Below, piece after piece: positions 23,569 through 32,668 of a DNA stretch of 64,000 nucleotides. A program made the translations under genes and the position numbers. This DNA is from Pseudomonas sp. Leaf48 (lineage in GTDB: Bacteria; Pseudomonadota; Gammaproteobacteria; Pseudomonadales; Pseudomonadaceae): assembly GCF_001421885.1 (NCBI RefSeq), contig NZ_LMLH01000028.1, positions 339,143-403,142 of the forward strand. Direction: 5' to 3'. Within the stretch, counting starts at the first letter, position 1; every line of letters begins with the position of its first letter. Under the pieces are notes generated by a model. That model was given only the letters and a program-made list of their open reading frames with translations. It made no database searches and was not told the origin of the DNA.

Positions 23569-25821
23569 TTAAAGGGCAACTACTACGACTGTGTTGCTAT
23601 TTTCTTGGGAGATGTAGGCCTTCGAGCCGTCAGGAGTAATGGCTATAAAAGCCCCCCCGCCCACCCAGATTTCTTGGATGATTTCATGCGTGTTTGTGTT
23701 GATAATTAATAAAAAATTACCTGAAACGACGTACGCTAGTGGCATGCTTGGGTGTGTTGCAATACTGCGAACGCTATCACGAGTGATCAGGTCGCCGATG
23801 ACCGTATTGGTCGCGGTATCGATAACTACTAATTTGCTCCCGCCACAGTACAAGTATGGGCTGTGGGCGTTGGTTTGGGTCAAGGCAATTGTTTGGCTGG
23901 CGCTTGCCGGAATTCTCTCTATTATTTGCAAATCATTAGCGTCAAGAACCAATACGTCTTCTGATGATGGGTGCACTGAATAAAGGCAAGTATTACGGGG
24001 GCATAATGCCAGGGCGAAAGAGTCGATGTCGTTCACGGCTAACTGATCTCCAGAAAGAGCGCGGGATCGTCTAACGGATCTATTATTAGCACTATATGCA
24101 TTTTCACCATCTGTACTTATTTTCATGTCGGAGGTGCCCCAAATACCATCTAAGTTATGAGTCATCTCATAGGTATTTGTGTTGTAGACATATATGTATG
24201 CGTCTGCGTTATCACAATCGAAGACGTACTTCCCGCCGGGATGAACAGCGATGGTTGTAGCCTTCCCGCGAGTTCGGGGTATAGTGTGTATTACGGTGTT
24301 GCTTTCAGTGCCAATGACAGAGACGCTTTGGCTTCCACTGTTTGCTACAAAGACTTTCTTTCCGTCAATGCTAACTCCAACTTGTGTTGGGGCAGTACCA
24401 ACAGCAATGGTAGCGATGACTTTAGGCTCTCTTGCTATGTGATATTCGCGAACTACAAAAGGGACGGCAGAACTTATCTCGCCCGTTGCATTCAGCGAGA
24501 CCAGGGCAATCACTTTAACTACTTCGTCATGGGGCAGCGTATTCAGGTAGTCTGCCGGAATCAATTGTTCGATCCGCTTGGCATCAAACTCCAATTGACT
24601 CACGGGGACCCCGTCGCGCAGCGTATATTTTCCCTGGTTTCCTTCCAGGAAAATCCAGACTGCCAGGCCTGTTCGCATAAATGGAAACTCGGAGATCTGA
24701 ACGGCGTGGCTGTCGCGCGGATCGAGCTTACCGTCTACAGCTCCGGGCACTTTCACCAAATCCATAGCCGAAGGCAGCAGAGGTAGCACCTTCACTTGCA
24801 GAGCATCCGACAATTTGCTTCTGCTACCACGCGTGTACTTGTAGCTTGCCGTGAAGTTTTGACCCAAGTTGGCCGCGATGACGTTGATATCCAAATAGAA
24901 ATCAACCAAGCGCTTAACGGCATCACCATATTTTGGCGGGATCACTGGTGTTCCGGCGTCGGGCGTACCCTTAACGTACGGCTCGATCTCGTCGGTGCCG
25001 AGCATGTCGGGGTTGCGTACACGGAGCGTGAAAGTTCCCAATTCCAGGACTTTCATGGGGTCAATCGTGGCCGTGGCGGGATTGTCCAGGGTCGCTTCCA
25101 GTATCTCCGGCACGGGTAATTCCAGTGCCGAGCCGACCCACATCTCCACGACATCGGAGCAGCGGGAGCTCTGCCCATCCACCAGCGTGTAGTAGATTTT
25201 TACAGGGCCATTCAGGTTCGCCAGGACAATCGCGCGATCAACGGTGAAATACAGGTCCTTGCCCTCCCAGATAAACTCAATCGGAAACTCCTTGGTGAAA
25301 CTGCCTCCCGCTGCACCGCCTTCGAAATGCAGCCAAACAGAACGCCCGGCGATAAAGTCGGGGTGTGTCCGGGCGATGATCGTCGCATCAAACAGCGATT
25401 GCTTCGGGTCAAACACGAATTCCGGTGCCGGAGCTTCCACGATATCGACGCGCGGTAATTTTTCCGTGACGACATTGAGGTGCAGTGTTTCAGAGGGTAA
25501 ATGCGTCCCTTGCTGGGTGATGATCTCGTAGGTAATTTTGAGGATTTTCAGGTTCTCGATATCGATGTCGCGCTCGTTGATCAAGCGAAAAATGATAGGG
25601 CCATTGCCTGTGGGCCTTGGAGGAAGGGTCCAGTGATACGGCATGCCGTCCTCACGGATACCATTCAATATGAGGAGGATGGCGTCAAGAGGGTTACCCT
25701 GGTGCGGCTCGATATTCACGGTGATCAGTGCCGATTTTTTCGGCAATTCGCCATTTGGGGCTTCAGTGACGGTGGCGGCCGGCAAGAGGGAAGTGGCTAT
25801 ATTGGGGGAGGTAGTAGACAC
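23569..25821 (-). CDS. Ig-like plus YVTN beta-propeller protein, function unknown
   Basis: 750-aa protein from GTG 25821, chosen because AAGGAG lies 6 bp upstream; the frame remains open to 25986. No signal peptide is seen. The N-terminal 460 residues contain at least three beta-rich repeats of roughly 110-140 aa, each opening with a motif such as VDIVEAPAPEF, VPEILEATLDN or MDLVKVPGAVDG, like tandem Ig-type domains. The C-terminal 280 residues are YVTN/YncE-type propeller blades (IAVGTAPTQVGVSIDGKKVF, YVVSGNFLLIINTNT, AYISQENSNTVVVV). The propeller half is visibly AT-richer than its neighbours; 23701-23760 has 24 G/C by my count. I cannot assign a function. A binding or surface-interaction protein is possible. 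Confidence 0.82.
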   Translation of the reverse strand: MSTTSPNIATSLLPAATVTEAPNGELPKKSALITVNIEPHQGNPLDAILLILNGIREDGMPYHWTLPPRPTGNGPIIFRLINERDIDIENLKILKITYEIITQQGTHLPSETLHLNVVTEKLPRVDIVEAPAPEFVFDPKQSLFDATIIARTHPDFIAGRSVWLHFEGGAAGGSFTKEFPIEFIWEGKDLYFTVDRAIVLANLNGPVKIYYTLVDGQSSRCSDVVEMWVGSALELPVPEILEATLDNPATATIDPMKVLELGTFTLRVRNPDMLGTDEIEPYVKGTPDAGTPVIPPKYGDAVKRLVDFYLDINVIAANLGQNFTASYKYTRGSRSKLSDALQVKVLPLLPSAMDLVKVPGAVDGKLDPRDSHAVQISEFPFMRTGLAVWIFLEGNQGKYTLRDGVPVSQLEFDAKRIEQLIPADYLNTLPHDEVVKVIALVSLNATGEISSAVPFVVREYHIAREPKVIATIAVGTAPTQVGVSIDGKKVFVANSGSQSVSVIGTESNTVIHTIPRTRGKATTIAVHPGGKYVFDCDNADAYIYVYNTNTYEMTHNLDGIWGTSDMKISTDGENAYSANNRSVRRSRALSGDQLAVNDIDSFALALCPRNTCLYSVHPSSEDVLVLDANDLQIIERIPASASQTIALTQTNAHSPYLYCGGSKLVVIDTATNTVIGDLITRDSVRSIATHPSMPLAYVVSGNFLLIINTNTHEIIQEIWVGGGAFIAITPDGSKAYISQENSNTVVVVAL

Positions 25822-26161
25822 GTTGAACTCCTTGTCAGTATTGGAATGAGGCCCTTGAGAGATGAGAATCCGACAGGGGCGCCTACCCAAGTAAATTCTT
25901 AAAAGCGCTAGCTGTGTAGCTGTCATAAATGACAGTTGCGACCAGTGGCTGCGACCCGATGCATAGGTCAGTACAGTTACCTTCATGGAATAACGGGCTT
26001 TTTTTGCCTGAACGTCGCCAAGCTCTTGTGCAAATGAACGAGTGCGTTAGCATCCATCCCCGAATTGGTGCGCCCGGATAATTTTTCTCCGTATTGGTGT
26101 GTTTCCTTACGGAAGCCACCATTTGCGCGCCTCATATCGCAATGGTTTTGGGGACTTGAAG
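25822..26161. other. 340-bp divergent intergenic region
   Basis: Lies between the beta-propeller gene and the amino acid ABC transporter. It must hold both promoters. GGATAATTTTTCTCCGTATTGG at about 26074-26095 is AT-rich, but I could not fit a confident -35/-10 pair. No RNA gene or palindromic operator stands out. Confidence 0.35.
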
Positions 26162-26959
26162 ATGAAGAAGTATCTGTCGATGCTGCTGGTCGGCGTCACG
26201 GCATTGGTTGCAGTCAGCGCGGCGCAGGCCGGTGCCATTGATGATGCGGTCAAGCGCGGCACCTTGAAGGTCGGCATGGACCCGACCTACATGCCGTTCG
26301 AGATGACCAACAAGCGCGGCGAGATCATCGGTTTCGAAGTCGACATCCTCAAAGCGATGACCAAGGCCATGGGTGTCAAGCTGGAGCTGGTGTCTACCGG
26401 TTACGACGGCATCATCCCGGCCCTGCTCACCGACAAGTTCGACATGATCGGCAGCGGCATGACCCTGACTCAGGAGCGCAACCTGCGCCTGAATTTCAGC
26501 GAACCGTTCATCGTGGTCGGCCAAACCTTGCTGATCCGCAAGGAGCTGGAAGGCACCATCAAGTCCTACAAAGACCTGAACACTGCCGACTACCGCATCA
26601 CCTCCAAGCTTGGCACCACCGGTGAGATGGTCGCGAAGAAGCTGATCTCCAAAGCCAAATACCACGGCTATGACAATGAGCAGGAAGCGGTGCTCGACGT
26701 GGTCAATGGCAAGGCCGATGCCTTTATCTACGACGCGCCTTACAACGTTGTGGCTGTGAACAAGGTCGGCAACGGCAAGCTGGTATTCCTCGACAAGCCG
26801 TTCACCTACGAGCCCCTGGCGTTCGGCCTGAAGAAGGGTGACTACGACAGCATCAACTTCATCAACAACTTCCTGCACCAGATCCACGAAGACGGCACCT
26901 ACGATCGCATCCATGACAAGTGGTTCAAAGACACCGCTTGGCAGAAGGACATGGAGTAA
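26162..26959 (+). CDS. Polar amino acid ABC transporter, substrate-binding protein
   Basis: 265-aa periplasmic solute-binding protein of family 3 (SBP_bac_3). The signal peptide is MKKYLSMLLVGVTALVAVSA with cleavage near AQA-GAIDD. Characteristic ligand-contact segments are KVGMDPTYMPFEMTNKRGEI, GFEVDIL and the IGSGMTLTQERN loop. ATG 26162 is chosen because the signal peptide starts there. A permease and an ATPase gene follow in the same direction. The substrate is a polar amino acid, exact identity unknown. Confidence 0.92.
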   Translation: MKKYLSMLLVGVTALVAVSAAQAGAIDDAVKRGTLKVGMDPTYMPFEMTNKRGEIIGFEVDILKAMTKAMGVKLELVSTGYDGIIPALLTDKFDMIGSGMTLTQERNLRLNFSEPFIVVGQTLLIRKELEGTIKSYKDLNTADYRITSKLGTTGEMVAKKLISKAKYHGYDNEQEAVLDVVNGKADAFIYDAPYNVVAVNKVGNGKLVFLDKPFTYEPLAFGLKKGDYDSINFINNFLHQIHEDGTYDRIHDKWFKDTAWQKDME

Positions 26960-26990
26960 GGCTCGGTCAGATAGACCGCGTCGCGCCGAA

Positions 26991-27053
26991 TCGCCAGCAG
27001 GCTGGCTCTCACAATGAAATGCATTCCCCTGTGGGAGCCAGCCTGCTGGCGAT
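26991..27053. repeat. REP doublet, family C
   Basis: Inverted arms TCGCCAGCAGGCTGGCTC and GAGCCAGCCTGCTGGCGA flank a short loop. It lies inside the transporter operon, between the binding-protein and permease genes, where such hairpins often protect upstream mRNA. Related copies are at 45921 and 56062. Confidence 0.9.
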
Positions 27054-27090
27054 GACGGCCTCCAAGGCAACACAAATTCCGGAACCTGCA

Positions 27091-28050
27091 ATGAAACAGA
27101 AAAAAGCCCAATGGCCCTGGCACGCCCTGACCGTGCTGGTGCTGATCGGTCTGGCCGGCGCGTTGTATTACGCCACCTCGCTGATGTCCTACGAATGGCG
27201 CTGGAACCGCGTACCGCAGTACTTCGCCTACCACGCCGAAGAATCCCAACGCGCCGCCGACATCTCCACCGTCAGCGAACTGGTGCGTAAAGGCGACAAG
27301 GCGCAAGTGACCCTGCGTAACGATGCAGGCGATGAACAACACCTGACCGTCGACGAAAACAGCCTGCAAGTCGCCCAGGGCGATGATGTGGCCGAAGGTG
27401 ACGTGGTCGGCGTAACCCGCCATTGGGCCGCAGGACCGCTGATGTGGGGCCTCTGGACCACCTTGTGGCTATCGGTGGTCTCTGGTGTGCTAGGTCTGCT
27501 GATCGGCCTCGCCACCGGCTTGTGCCGCCTGTCGAACAACCCGACCTTGCGCGACCTCTCGACCATTTACGTCGAACTGGTGCGTGGCACGCCGCTGCTG
27601 GTACAGATCTTCATTTTCTACTTCTTCATCGGCACGGTGATGAACCTGTCCCGGGAGTTCGCCGGGATCGCTGCGCTGTCGCTGTTTACAGGTGCTTACG
27701 TAGCGGAAATCATCCGCTCGGGCGTGCAGTCGATCGCCCGTGGTCAGAATGAAGCTGCACGGTCCCTGGGCCTGAGTGCGGGTCAGTCGATGCGCCATGT
27801 GGTGCTGCCGCAAGCGTTCAAGCGCGTGTTGCCACCGCTGGCTGGGCAGTTCATCAGCCTGGTCAAGGACACCTCGCTGGTGTCGGTGATCGCGATTACC
27901 GAACTGCTCAAAAGCGGTCGTGAAGTCATTACCACGTCGTTCTCGCCGTTCGAAATCCTGTTCTGTGTCGCCGGCCTGTACCTGTTGATCAACCTGCCGC
28001 TGTCGAAAATCGCCAGCCGGCTTGAGCGGAGGCTCGCGCAAAGTGATTGA
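27091..28050 (+). CDS. Polar amino acid ABC transporter permease with periplasmic insertion
   Basis: 319-aa inner-membrane permease of the HisM/GlnP family. TM1 lies at about residues 10-28. Residues 30-110 then form a hydrophilic segment (EESQRAADISTVSELVRKGD, DENSLQVAQGDDVAEGD) before the usual transmembrane core begins at WGLWTTLWLSVVSG. Ordinary family members lack this roughly 80-residue insert. The EAA-type loop is EAARSLGLSAGQSMRHVVLP. It starts at ATG 27091 and overlaps the ATPase gene by 8 bp. Confidence 0.9.
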   Translation: MKQKKAQWPWHALTVLVLIGLAGALYYATSLMSYEWRWNRVPQYFAYHAEESQRAADISTVSELVRKGDKAQVTLRNDAGDEQHLTVDENSLQVAQGDDVAEGDVVGVTRHWAAGPLMWGLWTTLWLSVVSGVLGLLIGLATGLCRLSNNPTLRDLSTIYVELVRGTPLLVQIFIFYFFIGTVMNLSREFAGIAALSLFTGAYVAEIIRSGVQSIARGQNEAARSLGLSAGQSMRHVVLPQAFKRVLPPLAGQFISLVKDTSLVSVIAITELLKSGREVITTSFSPFEILFCVAGLYLLINLPLSKIASRLERRLAQSD

Positions 28051-28777
28051 AGTCCGCGATCTGGTAAAAGTCTACGACACCCGTGGTCAGGTGGTGCGTG
28101 CGGTGGATAACGTCAGCACCACGGTGGCCAAGGGCGAAGTACTGGTGGTGATCGGCCCGTCCGGTTCCGGCAAGTCGACCTTTCTGCGCTGCCTCAATGG
28201 CCTGGAAGAGTTCGATTCGGGCTCGGTAAGCATCGATGGTCTGCAACTGGCTGACCCGAAAACCGATGTAAACGCGTATCGCCGCGAAGTCGGCATGGTG
28301 TTCCAGCACTTCAACCTGTTCCCGCACATGACCGTACTGGAAAACCTCTGCCTGGCGCAGAAAGTCGTGCGCAAACGCGGCAAAAAGGAGCGTGAAGCCA
28401 AGGCCTTGGCGCTGTTGGAAAAGGTCGGCATTGCGCAGAAGGCCAACGAGTTTCCGTCACGGCTGTCCGGCGGTCAGCAACAGCGCGTGGCGATCGCCCG
28501 GGCGCTGGCGATGGAACCGAAGGTGATGCTGTTCGATGAGCCGACCTCGGCGTTGGACCCGGAAATGGTCGGCGAAGTGCTGGATGTGATGAAGAACCTG
28601 GCCGTGGAAGGCATGACCATGGTGTGCGTCACCCACGAAATGGGTTTTGCCCGGGAAGTAGCCGATCGTGTGCTGTTCTTCGATCATGGCAAGTTGCTGG
28701 AAGATGCATCGCCAGCGCAGTTTTTCGATGCCCCGAAAGATCCGCGGGCTCAGGCATTTTTGCGCCAGGTTCTATAG
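28043..28777 (+). CDS. Polar amino acid ABC transporter ATP-binding protein
   Basis: 244-aa ATPase of the GlnQ/HisP group. Walker A is GPSGSGKST (about residues 36-44), the signature LSGGQQQRVAIARAL at about 138-152 and Walker B VMLFDEPTSALD at about 157-168. GTG 28043 is chosen as start because GGAGG lies 10 bp upstream and the protein then begins MIEVRDLVKVYD; a TTG at 28022 in the same frame is less likely. Third gene of the transporter operon. Confidence 0.92.
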   Translation: MIEVRDLVKVYDTRGQVVRAVDNVSTTVAKGEVLVVIGPSGSGKSTFLRCLNGLEEFDSGSVSIDGLQLADPKTDVNAYRREVGMVFQHFNLFPHMTVLENLCLAQKVVRKRGKKEREAKALALLEKVGIAQKANEFPSRLSGGQQQRVAIARALAMEPKVMLFDEPTSALDPEMVGEVLDVMKNLAVEGMTMVCVTHEMGFAREVADRVLFFDHGKLLEDASPAQFFDAPKDPRAQAFLRQVL

Positions 28778-28870
28778 CGCAAGCGCCTGTAGCCAGGTTT
28801 TTCAGCACGTCGCTTTGCCGTGAGCAGGCTCGGCGACGTGCGGGCGGATGCTGATATCAGCCGATATCAA

Positions 28871-29725
28871 TTAGCTGCGCGCGCCTCTGGCCTTGTTAAG
28901 CTCAATGCATTTTTCGACGATGCCTGTGTCTTGAATGAAGTCTGCATTGATGATGTTGAAAACGCTATGTTGCGGATGGAACACGTCTGTCCAGACTTTC
29001 TCGCCTCGCCTCAGGCGCATTGGGCCTCCGGTGTTATAAATGGTCGCTGACAGTGAGCTGAATGTACTGCTGGAAACTCTTGCCCTGGCTCTGTTGATGA
29101 AACTTTCAAGTTGTGCTCGAGTTGTCTGATCGCCTTCCCATATGTGCTGGATGGTATTCCAGTAGGCGCCGCCTTCCCAGCAAATGATTACATTGCGATT
29201 AGGGTGGCTCTTCTTGATTTCGGCCAAAGTCAGGTTTCTTGCGGTGGGTGGGATCAGTAAATGATTCAGTTGGCTTAACTTGTTTCGAAAGCGTCCAATG
29301 CTGTCATTCAGATTTCTGCCACGGTCAAACTTGTGAATGTCCAGTATTATCAGCTCGCCACGATTTGACTCCGCGAACCTTTTGACCTCCGCAAGGCATT
29401 GGTCGAAATTTCTTCCAGGTAAACCATGTACACACTTGAACTCCTCGATGAATTTGTATCGAGGGACCTTCGAGCCACCAACATCTTTTCTGTAACTGTA
29501 GTCGGTAACGCGCAAATCGAGGACACGGGCACCCTGGTTCAACTGGGTGCCGAAAAAATAGTCCTGGCATGCCATCCAATTGCCGAAAACAGGATCCAGT
29601 GAGCCTTTATCCACACCGGAATTATGGGCAGAGGGTAGAGCGAGCTGGTGCACGCGCAGGTTCTTGATATGTTCATAGATGCCCGTCATCCAGGCATTGC
29701 CAAGTGTAAAGTTTGTTACGTTCAT
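28871..29725 (-). CDS. PI-PLC X-domain-like phosphodiesterase, orphan
   Basis: 284-aa protein with the TIM-barrel fold of bacterial phosphatidylinositol-specific phospholipase C. Candidate catalytic residues are His34 (LPSAHNSG), Arg72 (VLDLRVTD) and His100 (CVHGLPG), followed by LIILDIHKFD. ATG 29725 is preferred to the GTG 9 bp earlier because AAGGAG is then 8 bp away. No signal peptide is visible, unlike secreted Bacillus PI-PLC. The gene is AT-richer than its surroundings, as is the 238-bp gap upstream. It stands alone, and the substrate is unknown. Confidence 0.83.
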   Translation of the reverse strand: MNVTNFTLGNAWMTGIYEHIKNLRVHQLALPSAHNSGVDKGSLDPVFGNWMACQDYFFGTQLNQGARVLDLRVTDYSYRKDVGGSKVPRYKFIEEFKCVHGLPGRNFDQCLAEVKRFAESNRGELIILDIHKFDRGRNLNDSIGRFRNKLSQLNHLLIPPTARNLTLAEIKKSHPNRNVIICWEGGAYWNTIQHIWEGDQTTRAQLESFINRARARVSSSTFSSLSATIYNTGGPMRLRRGEKVWTDVFHPQHSVFNIINADFIQDTGIVEKCIELNKARGARS

Positions 29726-29963
29726 GATGTTCACTCCTTGTGATTAGCCAACAACAAGCATGTCTATGCGTAATAATCGCGTCTGCGCTATTAACATAGT
29801 GCTTTGCTGTGGTTCCTTTGATTGAGGAGTGAACTTAGCATGCCGGGTTTTTGGTTTGTGTTCGGCGCCTTTGTATTCAGTTTTTCTACAGTCGTAAGTT
29901 AGTGTTTTTATATTGTTGAGTGAGGGAGGGCTTGTCCGCGTTGGGCAAGCCCTCTTTAAATAT

Positions 29964-31880
29964 TCAAACTTTAAAGCGCCCCACCAACATTTGCAGATGT
30001 GTACCCAATCGCGCCAGCTCAACACTGGACGCTGCCGTCTCTTCACTCGCCGCCGACGTTTGGTCCGACACATCCCGTACGTTCAACACGCTTCGGTTGA
30101 TTTCCTCGGCCACGGCGCTTTGCTGCTCGGCCGCCGCTGCAATCTGTTGGTTCATCGCCTGAATGGTCGATACGGTACGGGTAATGCTTTCCAGTGAAGT
30201 ACCGGCACGGCGGGTCAGTTCGACGCTGCTGTCGGTCAGGTTGCGGCTGTTGTCCATGATGGTCGCCACTTGCTGGGTGCCGTTTTGCAGGCCGACGATC
30301 AGTTCTTCGATCTCTTCGGTGGACTTCTGGGTACGCTGGGCCAGACTGCGGACTTCGTCGGCGACCACGGCAAAACCGCGCCCGGCCTCACCGGCACGGG
30401 CCGCTTCAATCGCCGCGTTGAGTGCCAGCAGGTTGGTTTGCTGGGCCACGGATTTGATCACGTCCAATACGCTGCCGATCTTGTCACTCTCGCGCTTGAG
30501 CTCACCCATGGCTTCGGTGGAGTTACCGACTTCCCTGGCCAGGCGCTCGATCTGGGCGATCGCTTCGCCGACCACCTTGTCGCCTTCGCGGGCCTGCTGG
30601 TCGGCGGCGACCGCCGCTTCGGATGCTTCCTCGGCGTTGCGTGCGACTTCCTGCACGGTGGCAGCCATTTCGTTCATGGCGGTGGCGACCTGATCGGTCT
30701 CGACTCTCTGACTGTTAACCCCGGCGCTGGTCTGCTCGGTGACGGCGGACAACTCCTCGGCAGCGCTGGCGATCTGGGTAACGCCATCACTGATCCCACC
30801 GATCAGTTCGCGCAGGCCCCGGGTCATGCCTTGCATGGCGCGTTGCAGTTGACCAAGTTCATCGCGGCGCAGGGACACAAGGTTTTGCGTCAGGTCACCG
30901 GCGGCCACGCGCTCGGCCACTGCCAGGGTCTGGTTCAGGGGGATGACGATTTGCCGGGTAATTGCCCATGCCGCCAGCAAGCCGAAGGCAATCGCCAGCG
31001 CGGTAACCAGGGTCAGCATGTTCTTGGCGTGAGCGGCATCGGTGTCGCGGACAACGGTTTGCGAAACGGTGAGTTTCTTGCTCAGGTCCAGCAGGATGTC
31101 GCCTTGGGCGGCCATGCGCTCCAGTGATTGGGTCGTGGCCATCTGGGAATCACTGAACTGGCTGACAGCGGCGCGATAGGCCTTGAGGGCGTCGGTGGCC
31201 TGTTGCAGGTTGGCCAGGTGCTCTTCGGGCAATGTGGCTGGAAGGCTCTCGAGGTTTTTCAGGGCATTGTCGATGCCGTCCAGGGCGGGCTGTGCAGCTT
31301 CGCTCTTGCCGCTGTAGGTGTAGCCGCGTACCTGGAAGCGTGCCTGCTGGATCAGCTTGCTGAGGTTGATCACGCTGTTGAAGGCGCTCACGCTGTCGCC
31401 TTGCAGCATGGATTTTTCCACTTCGGCGACACGGGCCACTGCGGTGTCGGCAGTGGCGCCGAGTTTGCTGCGGGCGTCCTCGCGCTGGGCGCCTGCCCGG
31501 GTCATGTCGCTGAACGCGCGGCGGTACTCGGCGACAGCGGCCAGTTGTTGATCCACCATGGCGGCGTCAGCTGGTTGCTCAATCAGGCTGCGCGCGGTAT
31601 GCAGGCCGGTTTCGAGCTTGCCTAACAGGTCGTTGACGGCTGCGGGGCCTTGCTCGCCGCGACGCATTTCATAGTCCATGCGCGCCAGGCGCAGATCCTT
31701 GGTCAGCTCGTTGACAGTGGCGATGAAACCTAGCTTGTCGCCACGGCTGATCACGCCGCTCAGGCCGGACCAGCCGGTGAAGGTGATCAGCAGTGTCAGC
31801 AATAACAGCAGGCCAAAACCGATTCCCAGTTTGCGTTTGACACGTATGTGCCCAAGATTCTCGGCTAGCCAACTGTACAT
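29964..31880 (-). CDS. Methyl-accepting chemotaxis protein with HBM-type sensor
   Basis: 638-aa inner-membrane chemoreceptor. TM1 is at about 15-38 (LGIGFGLLLLLTLLITF). An all-helical periplasmic domain of about 240 residues follows, with the length and helical pattern of HBM (helical bimodular) sensors such as P. putida McpS. TM2 is at about 282-302, then HAMP and the signalling domain with the QQTNLLALNAAIEAARAGE hairpin. McpS-type receptors sense TCA intermediates and acetate; the ligand here is not known. The start at ATG 31880 has GGGGAGAAG upstream. Confidence 0.93.
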   Translation of the reverse strand: MYSWLAENLGHIRVKRKLGIGFGLLLLLTLLITFTGWSGLSGVISRGDKLGFIATVNELTKDLRLARMDYEMRRGEQGPAAVNDLLGKLETGLHTARSLIEQPADAAMVDQQLAAVAEYRRAFSDMTRAGAQREDARSKLGATADTAVARVAEVEKSMLQGDSVSAFNSVINLSKLIQQARFQVRGYTYSGKSEAAQPALDGIDNALKNLESLPATLPEEHLANLQQATDALKAYRAAVSQFSDSQMATTQSLERMAAQGDILLDLSKKLTVSQTVVRDTDAAHAKNMLTLVTALAIAFGLLAAWAITRQIVIPLNQTLAVAERVAAGDLTQNLVSLRRDELGQLQRAMQGMTRGLRELIGGISDGVTQIASAAEELSAVTEQTSAGVNSQRVETDQVATAMNEMAATVQEVARNAEEASEAAVAADQQAREGDKVVGEAIAQIERLAREVGNSTEAMGELKRESDKIGSVLDVIKSVAQQTNLLALNAAIEAARAGEAGRGFAVVADEVRSLAQRTQKSTEEIEELIVGLQNGTQQVATIMDNSRNLTDSSVELTRRAGTSLESITRTVSTIQAMNQQIAAAAEQQSAVAEEINRSVLNVRDVSDQTSAASEETAASSVELARLGTHLQMLVGRFKV

Positions 31881-31960
31881 GCTACTTCTCCCCTGACCGC
31901 AAATTGGTTTTGTGGGGGGTATATCGGCGGCGCGCAGATATTCTGTAGGGCTGTGTGAAT

Positions 31961-32668
31961 TTAGAAGAGGCGGGCCAATAGCGCGGTTACGGCGGTTTCG
32001 ACGCGAAGGATACGCTCGCCCAACTGCACCGGTTGCAGGCCGGACTTGCCCAGCAAATCGATTTCATAGGGGATCCAGCCGCCCTCGGGGCCGATCGCCA
32101 GGGTCACCGGCTCGTTCAGCGCACGAGGGCAGGGCGGATAGTTGCCCGGGTGCCCGACCAGGCCCAGGGTGCCTTCGCTAATCGCCGGCAGGCGGTCTTC
32201 GACAAACGGCTTGAAGCGCTTCTCGATAACAACCTGTGGCAGTACGCTGTCCCGGGCTTGTTCAAGGCCGAGGATCAATTGCTCGCGAATCGCTTCAGGC
32301 TCAAGGAACGGTGTCTGCCAGAAGCTCTTCTCGACGCGATAGCTGTTGACCAGCACGATGCGTGGCACTCCCATGGCGGCCACGGTCTGAAACACCCTGC
32401 GCAGCATCTTGGGTCGTGGCAGGGCCAGTACCAGGGTCAGCGGCAGCTTGGCCGGCGGCGATTGGTCGAGTGTGACGCGCAACTCCGCTTCAGCTGCGTC
32501 CAGGCGCAACACCTCGGCCGATCCCATCAGCCCGCCGATCCGCCCGACACGCATGCTGTCGCCGACTTCGCAGCGATGTACTTGCTGCATGTGAGTCAAA
32601 CGACGGTCGCGCAGGACCACCCGGTCAGCCGCGATAAAGTCGGCCTCCTCGAGGAGCAGCAGGTTCAC
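31961..32668 (-). CDS. rsmE: 16S rRNA m3U1498 methyltransferase RsmE
   Basis: 235-aa SPOUT-class methyltransferase that uses S-adenosylmethionine to methylate N3 of U1498 in 16S rRNA. The N-terminal PUA-like part is followed by the knotted domain with the diagnostic IGPEGGW at residues 192-198. It starts at GTG and overlaps the end of tatC by 4 bp (GTGA). It is the last gene of the ubi-his-tat run. Confidence 0.95.
   Translation of the reverse strand: MNLLLLEEADFIAADRVVLRDRRLTHMQQVHRCEVGDSMRVGRIGGLMGSAEVLRLDAAEAELRVTLDQSPPAKLPLTLVLALPRPKMLRRVFQTVAAMGVPRIVLVNSYRVEKSFWQTPFLEPEAIREQLILGLEQARDSVLPQVVIEKRFKPFVEDRLPAISEGTLGLVGHPGNYPPCPRALNEPVTLAIGPEGGWIPYEIDLLGKSGLQPVQLGERILRVETAVTALLARLF

Noticed and set aside
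23500..29963. Accessory stretch as a prophage or secretion-system island
   Set aside because: No integrase, phage structural, toxin-immunity or secretion genes are present, and no attachment-site repeats were seen.
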